From Collinsella sp. (GTDB taxonomy: Bacteria > Actinomycetota > Coriobacteriia > Coriobacteriales > Coriobacteriaceae): DNA of 7,385 nucleotides. A model generated the notes under the pieces. It made no database searches, was not told the origin of the DNA, and was given only the letters and a program-made list of their open reading frames with translations. Every line of letters begins with the position of its first letter. The first letter of the stretch is position 1. The stretch covers positions 1 through 7,385 of the forward strand of contig DYAA01000189.1 in assembly GCA_019419405.1 (NCBI GenBank), given 5' to 3'. Below are positions 1-6,160 of the stretch, piece after piece. The translations under genes and the position numbers were made by a program.

Positions 1-183
1 ATCAACAACAAGACCACGGCCGTCCGCGTGATTCCCGCCATTGGCAAGGGCGTGGGCGACTGCGTCGAGTACGGCGGCCTATTTGGCCGTGCGCCTATCA
101 TGCCGGTGAACCCCAACGCCGGCACCGTGCTTGCCCACCGCGGTGGACGCTTCCCGGCGCCGCTGAACTCGCTCAAGAACTAG
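1..183 (+). CDS. UPF0210/DUF711 (PFL) family protein, C-terminal fragment
   Basis: The first 60 codons are open in frame 1 and end at TAG (181-183), so this is the 3' end of a gene that begins outside the window. The fragment carries the C-terminal signature I recognise for the UPF0210/DUF711 proteins: an 'IPAIGKGVGD' stretch (residues 11-20 of the fragment), 'YGGLFGRAPIMPVN' (24-37), and a closing 'RGGRFPAP..SLKN'. Full-length family members are about 450 residues, so roughly 13% is visible. The biochemical role of the family is unknown to me; family members are often encoded next to a small ACT-domain protein, which here would lie off the left edge. No intrinsic terminator with a T-tract follows the stop. 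The next structure downstream is the nested inverted repeat at 201-338. Confidence 0.85.
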   Translation: MNNKTTAVRVIPAIGKGVGDCVEYGGLFGRAPIMPVNPNAGTVLAHRGGRFPAPLNSLKN

Positions 184-200
184 CTGAGGGGGACTGGCGA

Positions 201-338
201 GGAGCCCCGCCGCCGGGCGGCAGACATATAAGGTCGCCTGCTCGGACAGTCCTGACTCGCACGGAGAGCACATTAAGTGCTCTCCGGCTCGTGCGGAACT
301 CGCGATCGACCTTATATATTTGCCCTCCCCGGGGCTCC
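201..338. repeat. Nested imperfect inverted repeat (about 138 bp)
   Basis: Four pairs of arms nest around one centre. GGAGCCCCG (201-209) pairs with CGGGGCTCC (330-338). GGCA (219-222) pairs with TGCC (321-324). ATATAAGGTCG (226-236) pairs with CGACCTTATAT (307-317). CGGAGAGCAC (262-271) pairs with GTGCTCTCCG (277-286) across a 5-base loop, ATTAA. All arms named are perfect complements. Together they could form one long interrupted hairpin in RNA, or a cruciform in DNA. No T-run follows either side, so it is not a standard intrinsic terminator. It could be a palindromic intergenic repeat, a small transposon-derived element, or a structured 3' UTR of the upstream gene. I see no target-site duplication next to the outer arms. 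Confidence 0.75.
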
Positions 339-490
339 CGCACAACGGGACCTCGGTTGGGTTCTATCCCGGTTGCAGTCGCTTCGCTTCTGCTCCACTT
401 TGCTGGTATGACGGTTTGGCGTTGGATCGGTTCTTTCTGATATATGCTGGTTGCGGCTCTTCTTTTGGGAGGAGTCGCTTTTTTGTTGCT

Positions 491-496
491 AGGAGG
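491..496 (+). promoter_or_regulatory. Ribosome binding site AGGAGG for the methyltransferase
   Basis: AGGAGG lies 7 bases before GTG (504-506) and decides the start. The frame is open upstream to ATG 444, but that codon has no Shine-Dalgarno. A second run, GGGAGGAG (467-474), sits 8 bases before an in-frame TTG (483), which is a weaker alternative adding seven residues. Confidence 0.7.
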
Positions 497-503
497 TTGG
501 CCC

Positions 504-1391
504 GTGGCTGATGGGGAGAATCGTTCTGAGCTGCTTTCCACAGATTGGAATCTGGAGTGGATGCGTCTGCAAGCTGATCGGCGGCGGGCTGACGATTCTT
601 TTGAGTGGGATAAAAGGGCTCGGCATTTTCGGCCGTTGGAGACTGCCCCTTATGCTCGGGATTTTATAAAGCTGCTGGCGCTTGAGCCCGGCGAGTCGGT
701 ACTCGATATGGGGTGCGGGGCTGGGTCGATTGCTATTCCGCTTGCTCAGGCTGGGCATCCTGTGATTGCTGCTGACTTTTCCCCTGCCATGTTGGGCACG
801 CTTGATGCTGGCATTGAGTACTATGGGCTCGAGGATCGCATTACGCCGCTTGAGCTTGCCTGGGACGATGACTGGGATTTGGTTGGACCGGTCGCGAAAG
901 CGGTGGATGTTGCCTTTGCCAGTCGGTCGGTTACGACGACCAATCTAAAAGATGCGCTTGCCAAGCTCGACCGCACGGCTCGTCGGCGTTGTGCTGTCAC
1001 GATGGTCGCCAACTCCAGCCCGCGTTATGATCTGCACTTGATGAACGCTATCGGCGCCTCGGTTACCTGCAGCAATGGCTTTGTGTACGCCTTCAACATC
1101 CTCATTCAGATGGGTGCGTTGCCGCAGGTTACATACTTTGAATCGCCTCGTCGCGATACCTTCGATAGCCTTGAGGCAGGCGTGGCGGATTTTTCCCGTA
1201 TGCTCGAGCATGGCAACGAGGATAAGATCGACCGCCTGCGCGACTATATCGCTCAGCACATGATCGAAAACCCCCATGCCGGCGAGCCGGGCTCCAAGGG
1301 CGTGCCGCAGGGGTGCTATATGCTCGACCATATCCGTAAGGTTCGCTGGGCGTTTATTGCATGGGAACCGGTCTCTGCGCCCAGCTCATAG
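504..1391 (+). CDS. Class I SAM-dependent methyltransferase, substrate unknown
   Basis: The encoded protein is 295 residues from GTG 504. The Rossmann-fold SAM-binding motif I is clear at residues 66-78 ('VLDMGCGAGSIAI'), preceded by 'LEPGES'. An acidic residue ending the second strand ('VIAADFS', Asp91) probably contacts the ribose hydroxyls. A later 'DVAFASRSV' strand (135-143) fits motif IV. Beyond about residue 190 there is a family-specific C-terminal extension ending in 'RWAFIAWEPV'. No signal peptide or membrane segment is expected from this start, so the protein should be cytoplasmic. The longer frame from ATG 444 adds a hydrophobic 'MLVAALLLGGVAFLLLGG', which mimics a signal peptide but has no ribosome site. 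Third-position use is odd: T- and G-ending codons dominate the first half, C-ending codons the second. The methylated substrate cannot be inferred from sequence or neighbours. Confidence 0.85.
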   Translation: MADGENRSELLSTDWNLEWMRLQADRRRADDSFEWDKRARHFRPLETAPYARDFIKLLALEPGESVLDMGCGAGSIAIPLAQAGHPVIAADFSPAMLGTLDAGIEYYGLEDRITPLELAWDDDWDLVGPVAKAVDVAFASRSVTTTNLKDALAKLDRTARRRCAVTMVANSSPRYDLHLMNAIGASVTCSNGFVYAFNILIQMGALPQVTYFESPRRDTFDSLEAGVADFSRMLEHGNEDKIDRLRDYIAQHMIENPHAGEPGSKGVPQGCYMLDHIRKVRWAFIAWEPVSAPSS

Positions 1392-1457
1392 CCTGTTCGC
1401 AGCCCGCACCGCCCACTCACTCGGCATCCGCATTCTTTTTGAACTGGGCAAACGCGC

Positions 1458-1486
1458 TCCACACCGCGCCGTTCCTGCGCTATCGT
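1458..1486 (+). promoter_or_regulatory. Possible sigma-70-type promoter for yhbY
   Basis: TCCACA (1458-1463) and TATCGT (1481-1486) each match the -35 and -10 consensus at four of six positions and are separated by 17 bases. A transcript would start near 1493, giving a leader of about 57 bases. The match is weak and could be chance; yhbY might instead be co-transcribed with the methyltransferase 158 bases upstream. Confidence 0.22.
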
Positions 1487-1508
1487 GGGACAGCTCACGT
1501 AGATTAAG

Positions 1509-1523
1509 GCCCCGTCGCGGGGC
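1509..1523 (+). other. Small GC hairpin in the yhbY leader
   Basis: GCCCCG (1509-1514) and CGGGGC (1518-1523) form a perfect 6-bp stem with a TCG loop, 26 bases before the yhbY start codon. No T-run follows, so it is not a terminator. It may affect leader stability or translation, or be chance in GC-rich DNA. Confidence 0.35.
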
Positions 1524-1549
1524 GCCCCATACATAGAAAGCGAGAACCC

Positions 1550-1849
1550 ATGGCACTGACAGGAGCCCAGGTCAAGCAGCTTCGCAGCATGGCCCATCAC
1601 CTCAACCCCGCCATCATCATCGGTAAGTCCGATGTCAACGAGGGCACCGTCGAGCAGACGGTCGCCTACCTGGAGAAGCATGAGCTCGTTAAGTGCTCCG
1701 TGCTCGATGGCTCCAGCCTTTCCGCCCGCGAGGCCGCCGAAGAGCTCGCTGAGCGTTGCCACGCCGAGGTCGTCCAGGTCATCGGCCGCAAGTTCTCGCT
1801 GTATCGCGAGTCCTCGCGCAAGGACATCGAGAAGATCAAGCTCGTCTAA
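1550..1849 (+). CDS. yhbY: YhbY family CRM-domain RNA-binding protein (ribosome assembly)
   Basis: This 99-residue protein is a single CRM (YhbY) domain over its whole length, the usual size for the bacterial family (about 95-105). Recognisable parts are the N-terminal 'LRSMAHHLNP' helix (11-20), the glycine-containing RNA-binding loop 'IGKSDVNEG' (24-32, equivalent to the GxxG region), 'HELVKCSV' (44-51) and the C-terminal strand 'VQVIGRKFSLYR' (75-86). Family members bind the pre-50S ribosomal subunit and assist large-subunit maturation in the cytoplasm. The start is ATG 1550; the ribosome site is poor, with only a purine-rich GAAAGCGAG upstream (1536-1544). In many Gram-positive bacteria yhbY sits beside nadD or GTPase genes; here it stands next to none of those. 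A strong intrinsic terminator follows 38 bases after the stop. Confidence 0.92.
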   Translation: MALTGAQVKQLRSMAHHLNPAIIIGKSDVNEGTVEQTVAYLEKHELVKCSVLDGSSLSAREAAEELAERCHAEVVQVIGRKFSLYRESSRKDIEKIKLV

Positions 1850-1887
1850 GAGTCAATGATCCGGCGAACCAACACATAGCAAGCTTA

Positions 1888-1920
1888 CGGGTGCCCAAGT
1901 ACTTCGGGCGCCCGTTTTTT
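1888..1920 (+). terminator. Intrinsic terminator of yhbY
   Basis: CGGGTGCCC (1888-1896) pairs with GGGCGCCCG (1906-1914) as a 9-bp stem with one G-U pair and a 9-base loop, followed directly by six T residues (1915-1920). It serves plus-strand transcription. Its T-tract overlaps the stop codon of the convergent regulator gene (TAA on the minus strand, 1919-1921). The opposite side has no T-run, so it probably does not terminate the minus-strand transcript efficiently. Confidence 0.9.
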
Positions 1921-4918
1921 ATCGCTCGACCAGCACGCGATTGAGCCGCCCCTCCACCAAGCGCTCGTATAGACGCCGCGTCTCGGGCTCGGGCACGCCA
2001 TTGACCTGCTCCCTCAGATGGTGCATATGCCCACTGTATAGCTCGACGATATCGCGCCTCCGCCCCGCCGCACTGTAGACACGCATGGCGCAGCGCACCA
2101 TATCCTCACGCGCCGTTTCCTGTCGAAGCCCCGACTCCGCCAGCCAAATCGCCGACTGCAGATCGTTTTCTTCTAGAGCGGCATTTGCTCCCTTAATCAT
2201 GCAATCGATGTACTTTGACTGCATAATGCGTCGCATACGCAAAAAGTAGGTGGGATTACAGCCATTGGGAACATACAGCGGTCCGGCATAAAGCTGCTCA
2301 ATCTTAAGGCACAGCTCAACTAAATGGGGCCCGCGCGCACCCGTGCGATTTCCCAAAACCTCGCGGCTTATCTGGTCAAACAGCCGTACATCGGTCTTGA
2401 CGTAGTCGCCGTTGAGTCCGATGCATTCATTTTGGATGAGCACACACGACTTGCCATCCGGCGTCGGTCCCAAAGCCGACCGCAAGCGCGATATCGTCGA
2501 GTACAGGTTGTTGCGGGCGCTATTGAACTCGGCATGGGGCCACAACTCCATGGCCAGCGTCTCACGATCGACGAGCGCATCCATGCCCAGCGCAAGCCGC
2601 TCGGCAAGTGTCGCCGCCTTCTTGCGGCGCCACATTTTGTCCGTGATGGGAAACCCGTCGCGCTCGGCGCGGAACGCACCAAACATGCGAATCTCGATAT
2701 GGTCGATGGTATCAACGGCTTCAACCTCGCCGGCCTGGAACAGGCGCTCGCCCTCCCCTTCCAGATCATCGCGCAGCGAGTACCGCGACAGCTCGCGCAC
2801 GGGAAGCTTCTTGCGAATCCTGGTCGCCGGCTCGCCCAGACAATGCATGGCAAGGCGCGCAAAGAGCCGATACGATGGCTCCAGAATCCCCGCACGATTC
2901 ATGGACATCCAGGCCGCAAGATCGCTGTCTCGGCCCGCACAGGCCAAATGCAGCGCCACCATCCAGGCCTCCGCTCCACCAACCTGCGTCTGGCTTATAT
3001 CGAGTAGCTCCGCTTCCTCGCGCACCGAAACCATCGAGGTGTTACGCAGATACGCCGCGCGCTCCAACAGCAATGCGTTATCGCGCATGTACGCAATCGA
3101 CTCCTCGGCAAGTTTGAGCACTTGGACCGCACGGAACTTTGCATTAACCGGCCGTCCCTCTGCCAGCGACTGCCAGCCTTCTAGCAACAGGCCAAACAGC
3201 TGAATCTGGTTGTCGCGCATGCGCACGGCAAAACGATCGAGCTCGTTGAATGCCGCGTCGTCGGTTACCGGCAAGCCGGAAAGGAGCCGCCGTGCCGCCA
3301 ACACCATGCGCACCCAGATAGCCATCGCCTTAAGCCCACGTACGTCGAGCGCCTCCCGCACCACCGTCATCTCGTCGTCGCGCTTGTCGGTTCCCGCAAA
3401 CGACCCGTCAAAGAGCTCCACCAGCATGCTATCGGCCCGTATAACAATCCCCGCGATGTCGAGCTCGCAGTCGTAGGCCTTGCTCGTTTTGAGCTGCTGT
3501 AGAACGCCGCCGTCATCTCCCCGTTCGGTCAGGCATCGCTTGACCTCGATATGCGCAGACAACATATCGAGTGCGGTATGGGATGTCTCGATTTCTGGCA
3601 CGGCCAGGTTCGTAGGGAGCCCAAGCCCGTTGTCCCCATAGCAAACAGCCGTCAGTGTCTGGGCCACCCTCCATGAAACAGGGTCTATTTCGCAGGCCGC
3701 CCGTTCGCCCCCGCGCTCGATGACCGATGCCATATAGCGAGCGAGCTTTGTATTGGACACGCTGACCGCTGCCAGATATACGCCAAGCGCCTCGGCAGGC
3801 GTTGGCTCTGGAGCCGAATCGTCGGCATCGATCGTGCCCAGCGCCGCTCGGCAGATATCGGCCCCGTGCCCCGTCAGAGCCAGATCGACCCCATACTGCC
3901 CAGCAAGTTCAAGGACCGCCCCACGGTCCAAAAAGGCATCCGCCAGGCCCATCGCCGCATCGCATCGGCCCGCCTTAAGCAAAATCCGGGCCGCCCTCGG
4001 AACAAGTTCGGGGCGAACCTCGGCCACCAACTTACGCAAACGCAAGCGTCCGTTATCCTCCGTGCCCAGACACGTAAAACTCCGCTCGGCGGGATCCAAG
4101 CCAAAGATCGGGTAGTCGCGTACAAAGTAGGACTGGTCGACCATCGACAGCCTCACCCCGCAAGCCTCGAGTTCCGCGATATTGCCCTCGCCCATCAAAA
4201 CCATGAGACATGCCACGCAAAACAGCGCATTATTGTCGAGCGAAGCCAGATCGACAAGTGCCGCGCCATATACGTTGACAATCTCGTTTTCGAGCAGACC
4301 GGCTACGTCGCCTTGGCCATACAGACCCGTCTGCAATGCCGAAACGAGCTCGGGCACGCCCTGCGTGAGCTGATAAAAGTCGAGCGATGTGCTGATCGAA
4401 AACGCCGATGCCCACGCCGAATACTCATAGGCATGCACCTTGAGCATCTGCGCATTGATCTTAACCGAATCGCCCAGCCCATGAATCAGCTGACGATTTG
4501 AAGGACGACAGGAGATAAAGACCCCTATCCCCATAGCGCGCAGGCCGCGAATCCTGTCGATGAGGTCTTCGGTATCGTGCTGATCGAGGTTTGGCACATT
4601 ATCAATCGCGATAAGGGAGTGCGGTTTGTCTTTGAGTTCTTCGGTAACCACCTCGAGCTGCATAAACACCTCGCGCCCAATGGCGCGATCGGCCTCGATA
4701 ATCCGCACGGGGCCTCGCGTCGGGTCGCATTTAACCTCATGGGTGTACTGCAGCAGCACCGAGGTCTTCCCAAACCCGTCGGGCGCATAAAGAACCACGA
4801 TGCCGGCCTTTCGGCCCTTGGCGATAAGCTCATTCATCAAGCGTTCGCGTCGCACCATATAGCCTCCGCCCAGCGGCATCAGCTCGAGGTCGTCCATACT
4901 GCCCAAATCGTTTACCAT
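1919..4918 (-). CDS. Large ATPase regulator with C-terminal SARP-type winged helix and BTAD
   Basis: This 999-residue protein is probably a signal-responsive transcription activator of the MalT/STAND type. A P-loop NTPase module is at the N-terminus: Walker A 'APDGFGKT' (45-52, Lys51), a Walker B-like 'LIAIDN' (102-107, Asp106), then 'VFISCRPS' (133-140), which resembles the sensor arginine region. Residues about 300-735 look helical and repeat-like, with no sharp motif; this is probably the ligand- or partner-sensing arm. An OmpR/PhoB-type winged helix follows (about 740-817: 'MFGAF', 'ELWPHAEFNSARNNLY', 'ISRLRSALG'). Last is a bacterial transcriptional activator domain (about 840-985: 'DVRLFDQ', 'LYAGPLYVP', 'VPEPETRRLY'). 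There is no LuxR-type HTH. In AfsR/SARP proteins the DNA-binding module is N-terminal, so the order here is reversed. The start ATG (4916-4918) has GAGGAG 5 bases upstream. The gene stands alone between a convergent gene and nagB. Its target and inducer are unknown; the amino-sugar genes are only a positional guess. Confidence 0.85.
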   Translation of the reverse strand: MVNDLGSMDDLELMPLGGGYMVRRERLMNELIAKGRKAGIVVLYAPDGFGKTSVLLQYTHEVKCDPTRGPVRIIEADRAIGREVFMQLEVVTEELKDKPHSLIAIDNVPNLDQHDTEDLIDRIRGLRAMGIGVFISCRPSNRQLIHGLGDSVKINAQMLKVHAYEYSAWASAFSISTSLDFYQLTQGVPELVSALQTGLYGQGDVAGLLENEIVNVYGAALVDLASLDNNALFCVACLMVLMGEGNIAELEACGVRLSMVDQSYFVRDYPIFGLDPAERSFTCLGTEDNGRLRLRKLVAEVRPELVPRAARILLKAGRCDAAMGLADAFLDRGAVLELAGQYGVDLALTGHGADICRAALGTIDADDSAPEPTPAEALGVYLAAVSVSNTKLARYMASVIERGGERAACEIDPVSWRVAQTLTAVCYGDNGLGLPTNLAVPEIETSHTALDMLSAHIEVKRCLTERGDDGGVLQQLKTSKAYDCELDIAGIVIRADSMLVELFDGSFAGTDKRDDEMTVVREALDVRGLKAMAIWVRMVLAARRLLSGLPVTDDAAFNELDRFAVRMRDNQIQLFGLLLEGWQSLAEGRPVNAKFRAVQVLKLAEESIAYMRDNALLLERAAYLRNTSMVSVREEAELLDISQTQVGGAEAWMVALHLACAGRDSDLAAWMSMNRAGILEPSYRLFARLAMHCLGEPATRIRKKLPVRELSRYSLRDDLEGEGERLFQAGEVEAVDTIDHIEIRMFGAFRAERDGFPITDKMWRRKKAATLAERLALGMDALVDRETLAMELWPHAEFNSARNNLYSTISRLRSALGPTPDGKSCVLIQNECIGLNGDYVKTDVRLFDQISREVLGNRTGARGPHLVELCLKIEQLYAGPLYVPNGCNPTYFLRMRRIMQSKYIDCMIKGANAALEENDLQSAIWLAESGLRQETAREDMVRCAMRVYSAAGRRRDIVELYSGHMHHLREQVNGVPEPETRRLYERLVEGRLNRVLVER

Positions 4919-4923
4919 GCCCG

Positions 4924-4929
4924 CTCCTC
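4924..4929 (-). promoter_or_regulatory. Ribosome binding site of the large regulator
   Basis: On the minus strand GAGGAG lies 5 bases before ATG (4916-4918). It supports this start over the next in-frame ATG, seven codons further in. Confidence 0.7.
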
Positions 4930-5022
4930 AACTCGACCGTATGGACACTGTAGCCGCAAGACCATACAAGCCGCGCTATGAATAGAGCGACCTTGTGTTT
5001 TAGGTTGTCTTTTGGTACGCAA

Positions 5023-5036
5023 GCGGCAAGTTTTTG
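5023..5036. repeat. 14-base repeat, copy 1 (near the regulator)
   Basis: GCGGCAAGTTTTTG on the plus strand matches GCGGCAAGATTTTG at 5268-5281 in 13 of 14 positions. It is preceded by another CAAGC (5020-5024), so CAAG occurs twice in ten bases. It lies about 105 bases upstream of the regulator start codon. Confidence 0.5.
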
Positions 5037-5047
5037 TACAGCGAGGG

Positions 5048-5077
5048 CCGATTGTTATTAATCCCCCGACTAATCGG
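5048..5077. repeat. Inverted repeat CCGATT/AATCGG upstream of the regulator
   Basis: CCGATT (5048-5053) and AATCGG (5072-5077) are perfect complements around an 18-base AT-rich and C-rich spacer. A smaller palindrome, CCGA/TCGG, shares the right arm (5066-5069 with 5074-5077). It could be an operator or a leader hairpin on the minus-strand transcript. No T-run follows on that strand. Confidence 0.4.
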
Positions 5078-5095
5078 TCTTTAAGCAGGTAAATG

Positions 5096-5111
5096 AGCTT
5101 GTCAGCTTGTC
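5096..5111. repeat. Perfect tandem 8-mer AGCTTGTC x2
   Basis: AGCTTGTC at 5096-5103 is repeated without a gap at 5104-5111. Winged-helix SARP proteins typically bind short direct repeats, so this pair could be a binding site. The 8-base period is shorter than the roughly 11-base spacing usual for that class, and chance is possible. Confidence 0.4.
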
Positions 5112-5264
5112 CCATCTAAGCGGCAGTGTAACGCAAATGAACAAGGTTCAGCTATGTCATTCAACTCGCCTAGCACCCGCTACCGTCTACGACCTTTTAG
5201 TGGCATTTTTGCATAGAATCTGATATGAATGAATCAAGCTGTTGGGCATCCGGCATTCGTCAAG

Positions 5265-5281
5265 CTTGCGGCAAGATTTTG
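5265..5281. repeat. Palindrome and 14-base repeat, copy 2
   Basis: CTTGC-G-GCAAG (5265-5275) is a palindrome with 5-bp arms around one central base. It overlaps the second copy of the 14-base repeat (5268-5281). It lies just beyond the nagB terminator and about 350 bases from the regulator start. Confidence 0.4.
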
Positions 5282-5305
5282 GTCAAGTGGACAGAAAGGG
5301 ATAGC

Positions 5306-5333
5306 AAAAAGGCCCCCGCAAAGCGGAGGCCTT
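5306..5333 (-). terminator. Intrinsic terminator of nagB
   Basis: On the minus strand GGCCTCCGC (complement of 5323-5331) pairs with GCGGGGGCC (complement of 5311-5319) as a 9-bp stem with one G-U pair and a TTT loop, extended by two A-T pairs. A run of five T residues (complement of 5306-5310) follows. It lies 32 bases after the nagB stop and closes the amino-sugar block. Confidence 0.9.
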
Positions 5334-5365
5334 AGGCAAGGCTATGTCGAGGTGCAGGATTCGCG

Positions 5366-6094
5366 CTACTCGCAGAGCGAAAGGGCGGCCTCGTCGGCAA
5401 CGACAACGCAGTTGGTGTGCAGCTGCAGGATCGAAGCCGGGCACTCGGGCGTAACCGGACCATAGCACATATCGTGCACGGCCTGAGCCTTGGCCTCGCC
5501 GTTGGCGACGACCAGGATCATGCGGGCATACATGATGGTCTGAGTACCCATGGTGTAGGCCTGACGGGGAACATCGTCGATGCTGTCGAACAGGCGGCTG
5601 TTGGCCTGAATGGTGCTCTCGGTAAGGTCGACGCAGTGCGTGCCCTTGGAGAAGTGGTCATCGGGCTCGTTGAAGCCGATGTGGCCGTTGTTGCCAATGC
5701 CGAGCAGCTGCAGATCGGGATAGCCGGCGGCAGCGACGACCTTATCGTACTCAGAGCAGGCAGCGGCGGCGTCGGGGTTGGAACCGTCGGGCACATGCGT
5801 GTTGTTCAGGTCGATGTTGATGTGATCGAAGAAGTTCTCACGCATGAAGTAGTGATAGCTCTGGGGATCGTCGTGCGAAAGGCCGCGATACTCGTCCAGG
5901 TTGTAGGTGCTGACCTCGGCAAAGTCGACGTCGCCCTTCTCGTACCAAGCAGCGAGCTGCTTGTAGGCACCGATCGGGGTGGAGCCGGTGGCAAGACCCA
6001 GCACGCAATCGGGCTTGAGGATAACCTGCGCCGAGATGATATTGGCGGCCTTGCGGCTCATATCCTCGTAGTCTTTAGCTTTAATGATCTTCAT
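5366..6094 (-). CDS. nagB: Glucosamine-6-phosphate deaminase
   Basis: This 242-residue enzyme converts glucosamine-6-phosphate to fructose-6-phosphate and ammonia, in the cytoplasm. Family features are the phosphate-binding 'GLATGSTP' (33-40), 'YNLDEYRGL' (64-72, Asp67 matching the catalytic base Asp72 of E. coli NagB), and 'GIGNNGHIGFNEP' (132-144). In that last motif His138 and Glu143 match E. coli His143 and Glu148, and Asn136 stands in place of Asp141, as is usual in Gram-positive versions. 'TESTIQANSRLFD' (158-170) closes the core. The length fits the short, non-allosteric type without the E. coli C-terminal extension. I chose ATG 6092-6094: GAAAGGA lies 6 bases upstream and the protein begins 'MKIIKAKDYE' as in homologues. 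The frame stays open upstream to TTG 6259, but that part is not NagB-like. The stop is TAG. It lies downstream of crr with a 272-base gap. Confidence 0.95.
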   Translation of the reverse strand: MKIIKAKDYEDMSRKAANIISAQVILKPDCVLGLATGSTPIGAYKQLAAWYEKGDVDFAEVSTYNLDEYRGLSHDDPQSYHYFMRENFFDHINIDLNNTHVPDGSNPDAAAACSEYDKVVAAAGYPDLQLLGIGNNGHIGFNEPDDHFSKGTHCVDLTESTIQANSRLFDSIDDVPRQAYTMGTQTIMYARMILVVANGEAKAQAVHDMCYGPVTPECPASILQLHTNCVVVADEAALSLCE

Positions 6095-6160
6095 TACGCG
6101 TCCTTTCTCGTACAAGAGAGGCAAGGCTCCCCTTACAAGCACTTGCCCGCGGCCCGCGTC

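Larger units (their letters stand above)
184..503. other. Gene-free stretch upstream of the methyltransferase
   Basis: These 320 bases hold no gene I would support. The left half (201-338) is a nested inverted repeat listed separately. The right half (about 340-500) is rich in T and G on the plus strand and ends with two Shine-Dalgarno-like runs, GGGAGGAG (467-474) and AGGAGG (491-496). Short open frames cross it on both strands (320-511 plus and 173-541 minus), but they run through the inverted repeat, have no convincing ribosome site, and encode no motif I recognise. It probably contains the methyltransferase promoter, although I could not pick out a convincing -35/-10 pair. Confidence 0.6.
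4919..5305 (-). promoter_or_regulatory. Long upstream region of the large regulator, with repeats and no gene
   Basis: This stretch separates the regulator start from the nagB terminator. It is more AT-rich than its surroundings, and I see no convincing gene on either strand. It should hold the regulator promoter on the minus strand. Elements visible: a 14-base motif seen twice (5023-5036 and 5268-5281, one mismatch); a related inverted half-site GCCGCAAG (4953-4960); a perfect tandem 8-mer AGCTTGTC (5096-5111); and an inverted repeat CCGATT/AATCGG (5048-5053 with 5072-5077). No -35/-10 pair was strong enough to name. The length of nearly 390 bases and the repeats suggest a regulated promoter or a long leader. 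Confidence 0.5.

Noticed and set aside
262..286. Inner 10-bp stem as an intrinsic terminator for the DUF711 gene
   Set aside because: The stem is strong, but the bases following it on the plus strand are GC-rich and contain no T-run.
184..503. tRNA or other common structural RNA (6S, SRP, RNase P) in the gene-free stretch
   Set aside because: I found no tRNA T-loop or acceptor pattern and none of the conserved sequences of SRP or RNase P RNA. The fold is a simple nested repeat.
320..511. 63-codon plus-strand open frame just before the methyltransferase
   Set aside because: It starts inside the right part of the inverted repeat without a Shine-Dalgarno and ends within the methyltransferase. 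It encodes no motif I know.
173..541. 122-codon minus-strand open frame across the inverted repeat
   Set aside because: It overlaps the 3' end of the DUF711 gene and the methyltransferase start, crosses the palindrome, and has no recognisable domain or ribosome site.
2324..3203. Two long plus-strand open frames (227 and 263 codons) opposite the large regulator
   Set aside because: Both fall within the C-terminal part of the regulator, where winged-helix and BTAD motifs are clear on the minus strand. Their arginine-, alanine- and serine-rich products look like frame shadows.
5214..5219. TAGAAT as a plus-strand -10 element
   Set aside because: No acceptable -35 lies 16-18 bases upstream, and no plus-strand gene follows that it could serve.
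5229..5465. 78-codon plus-strand open frame after the regulator upstream region
   Set aside because: It reads through the nagB terminator and into the antisense of nagB. No ribosome site or motif supports it.
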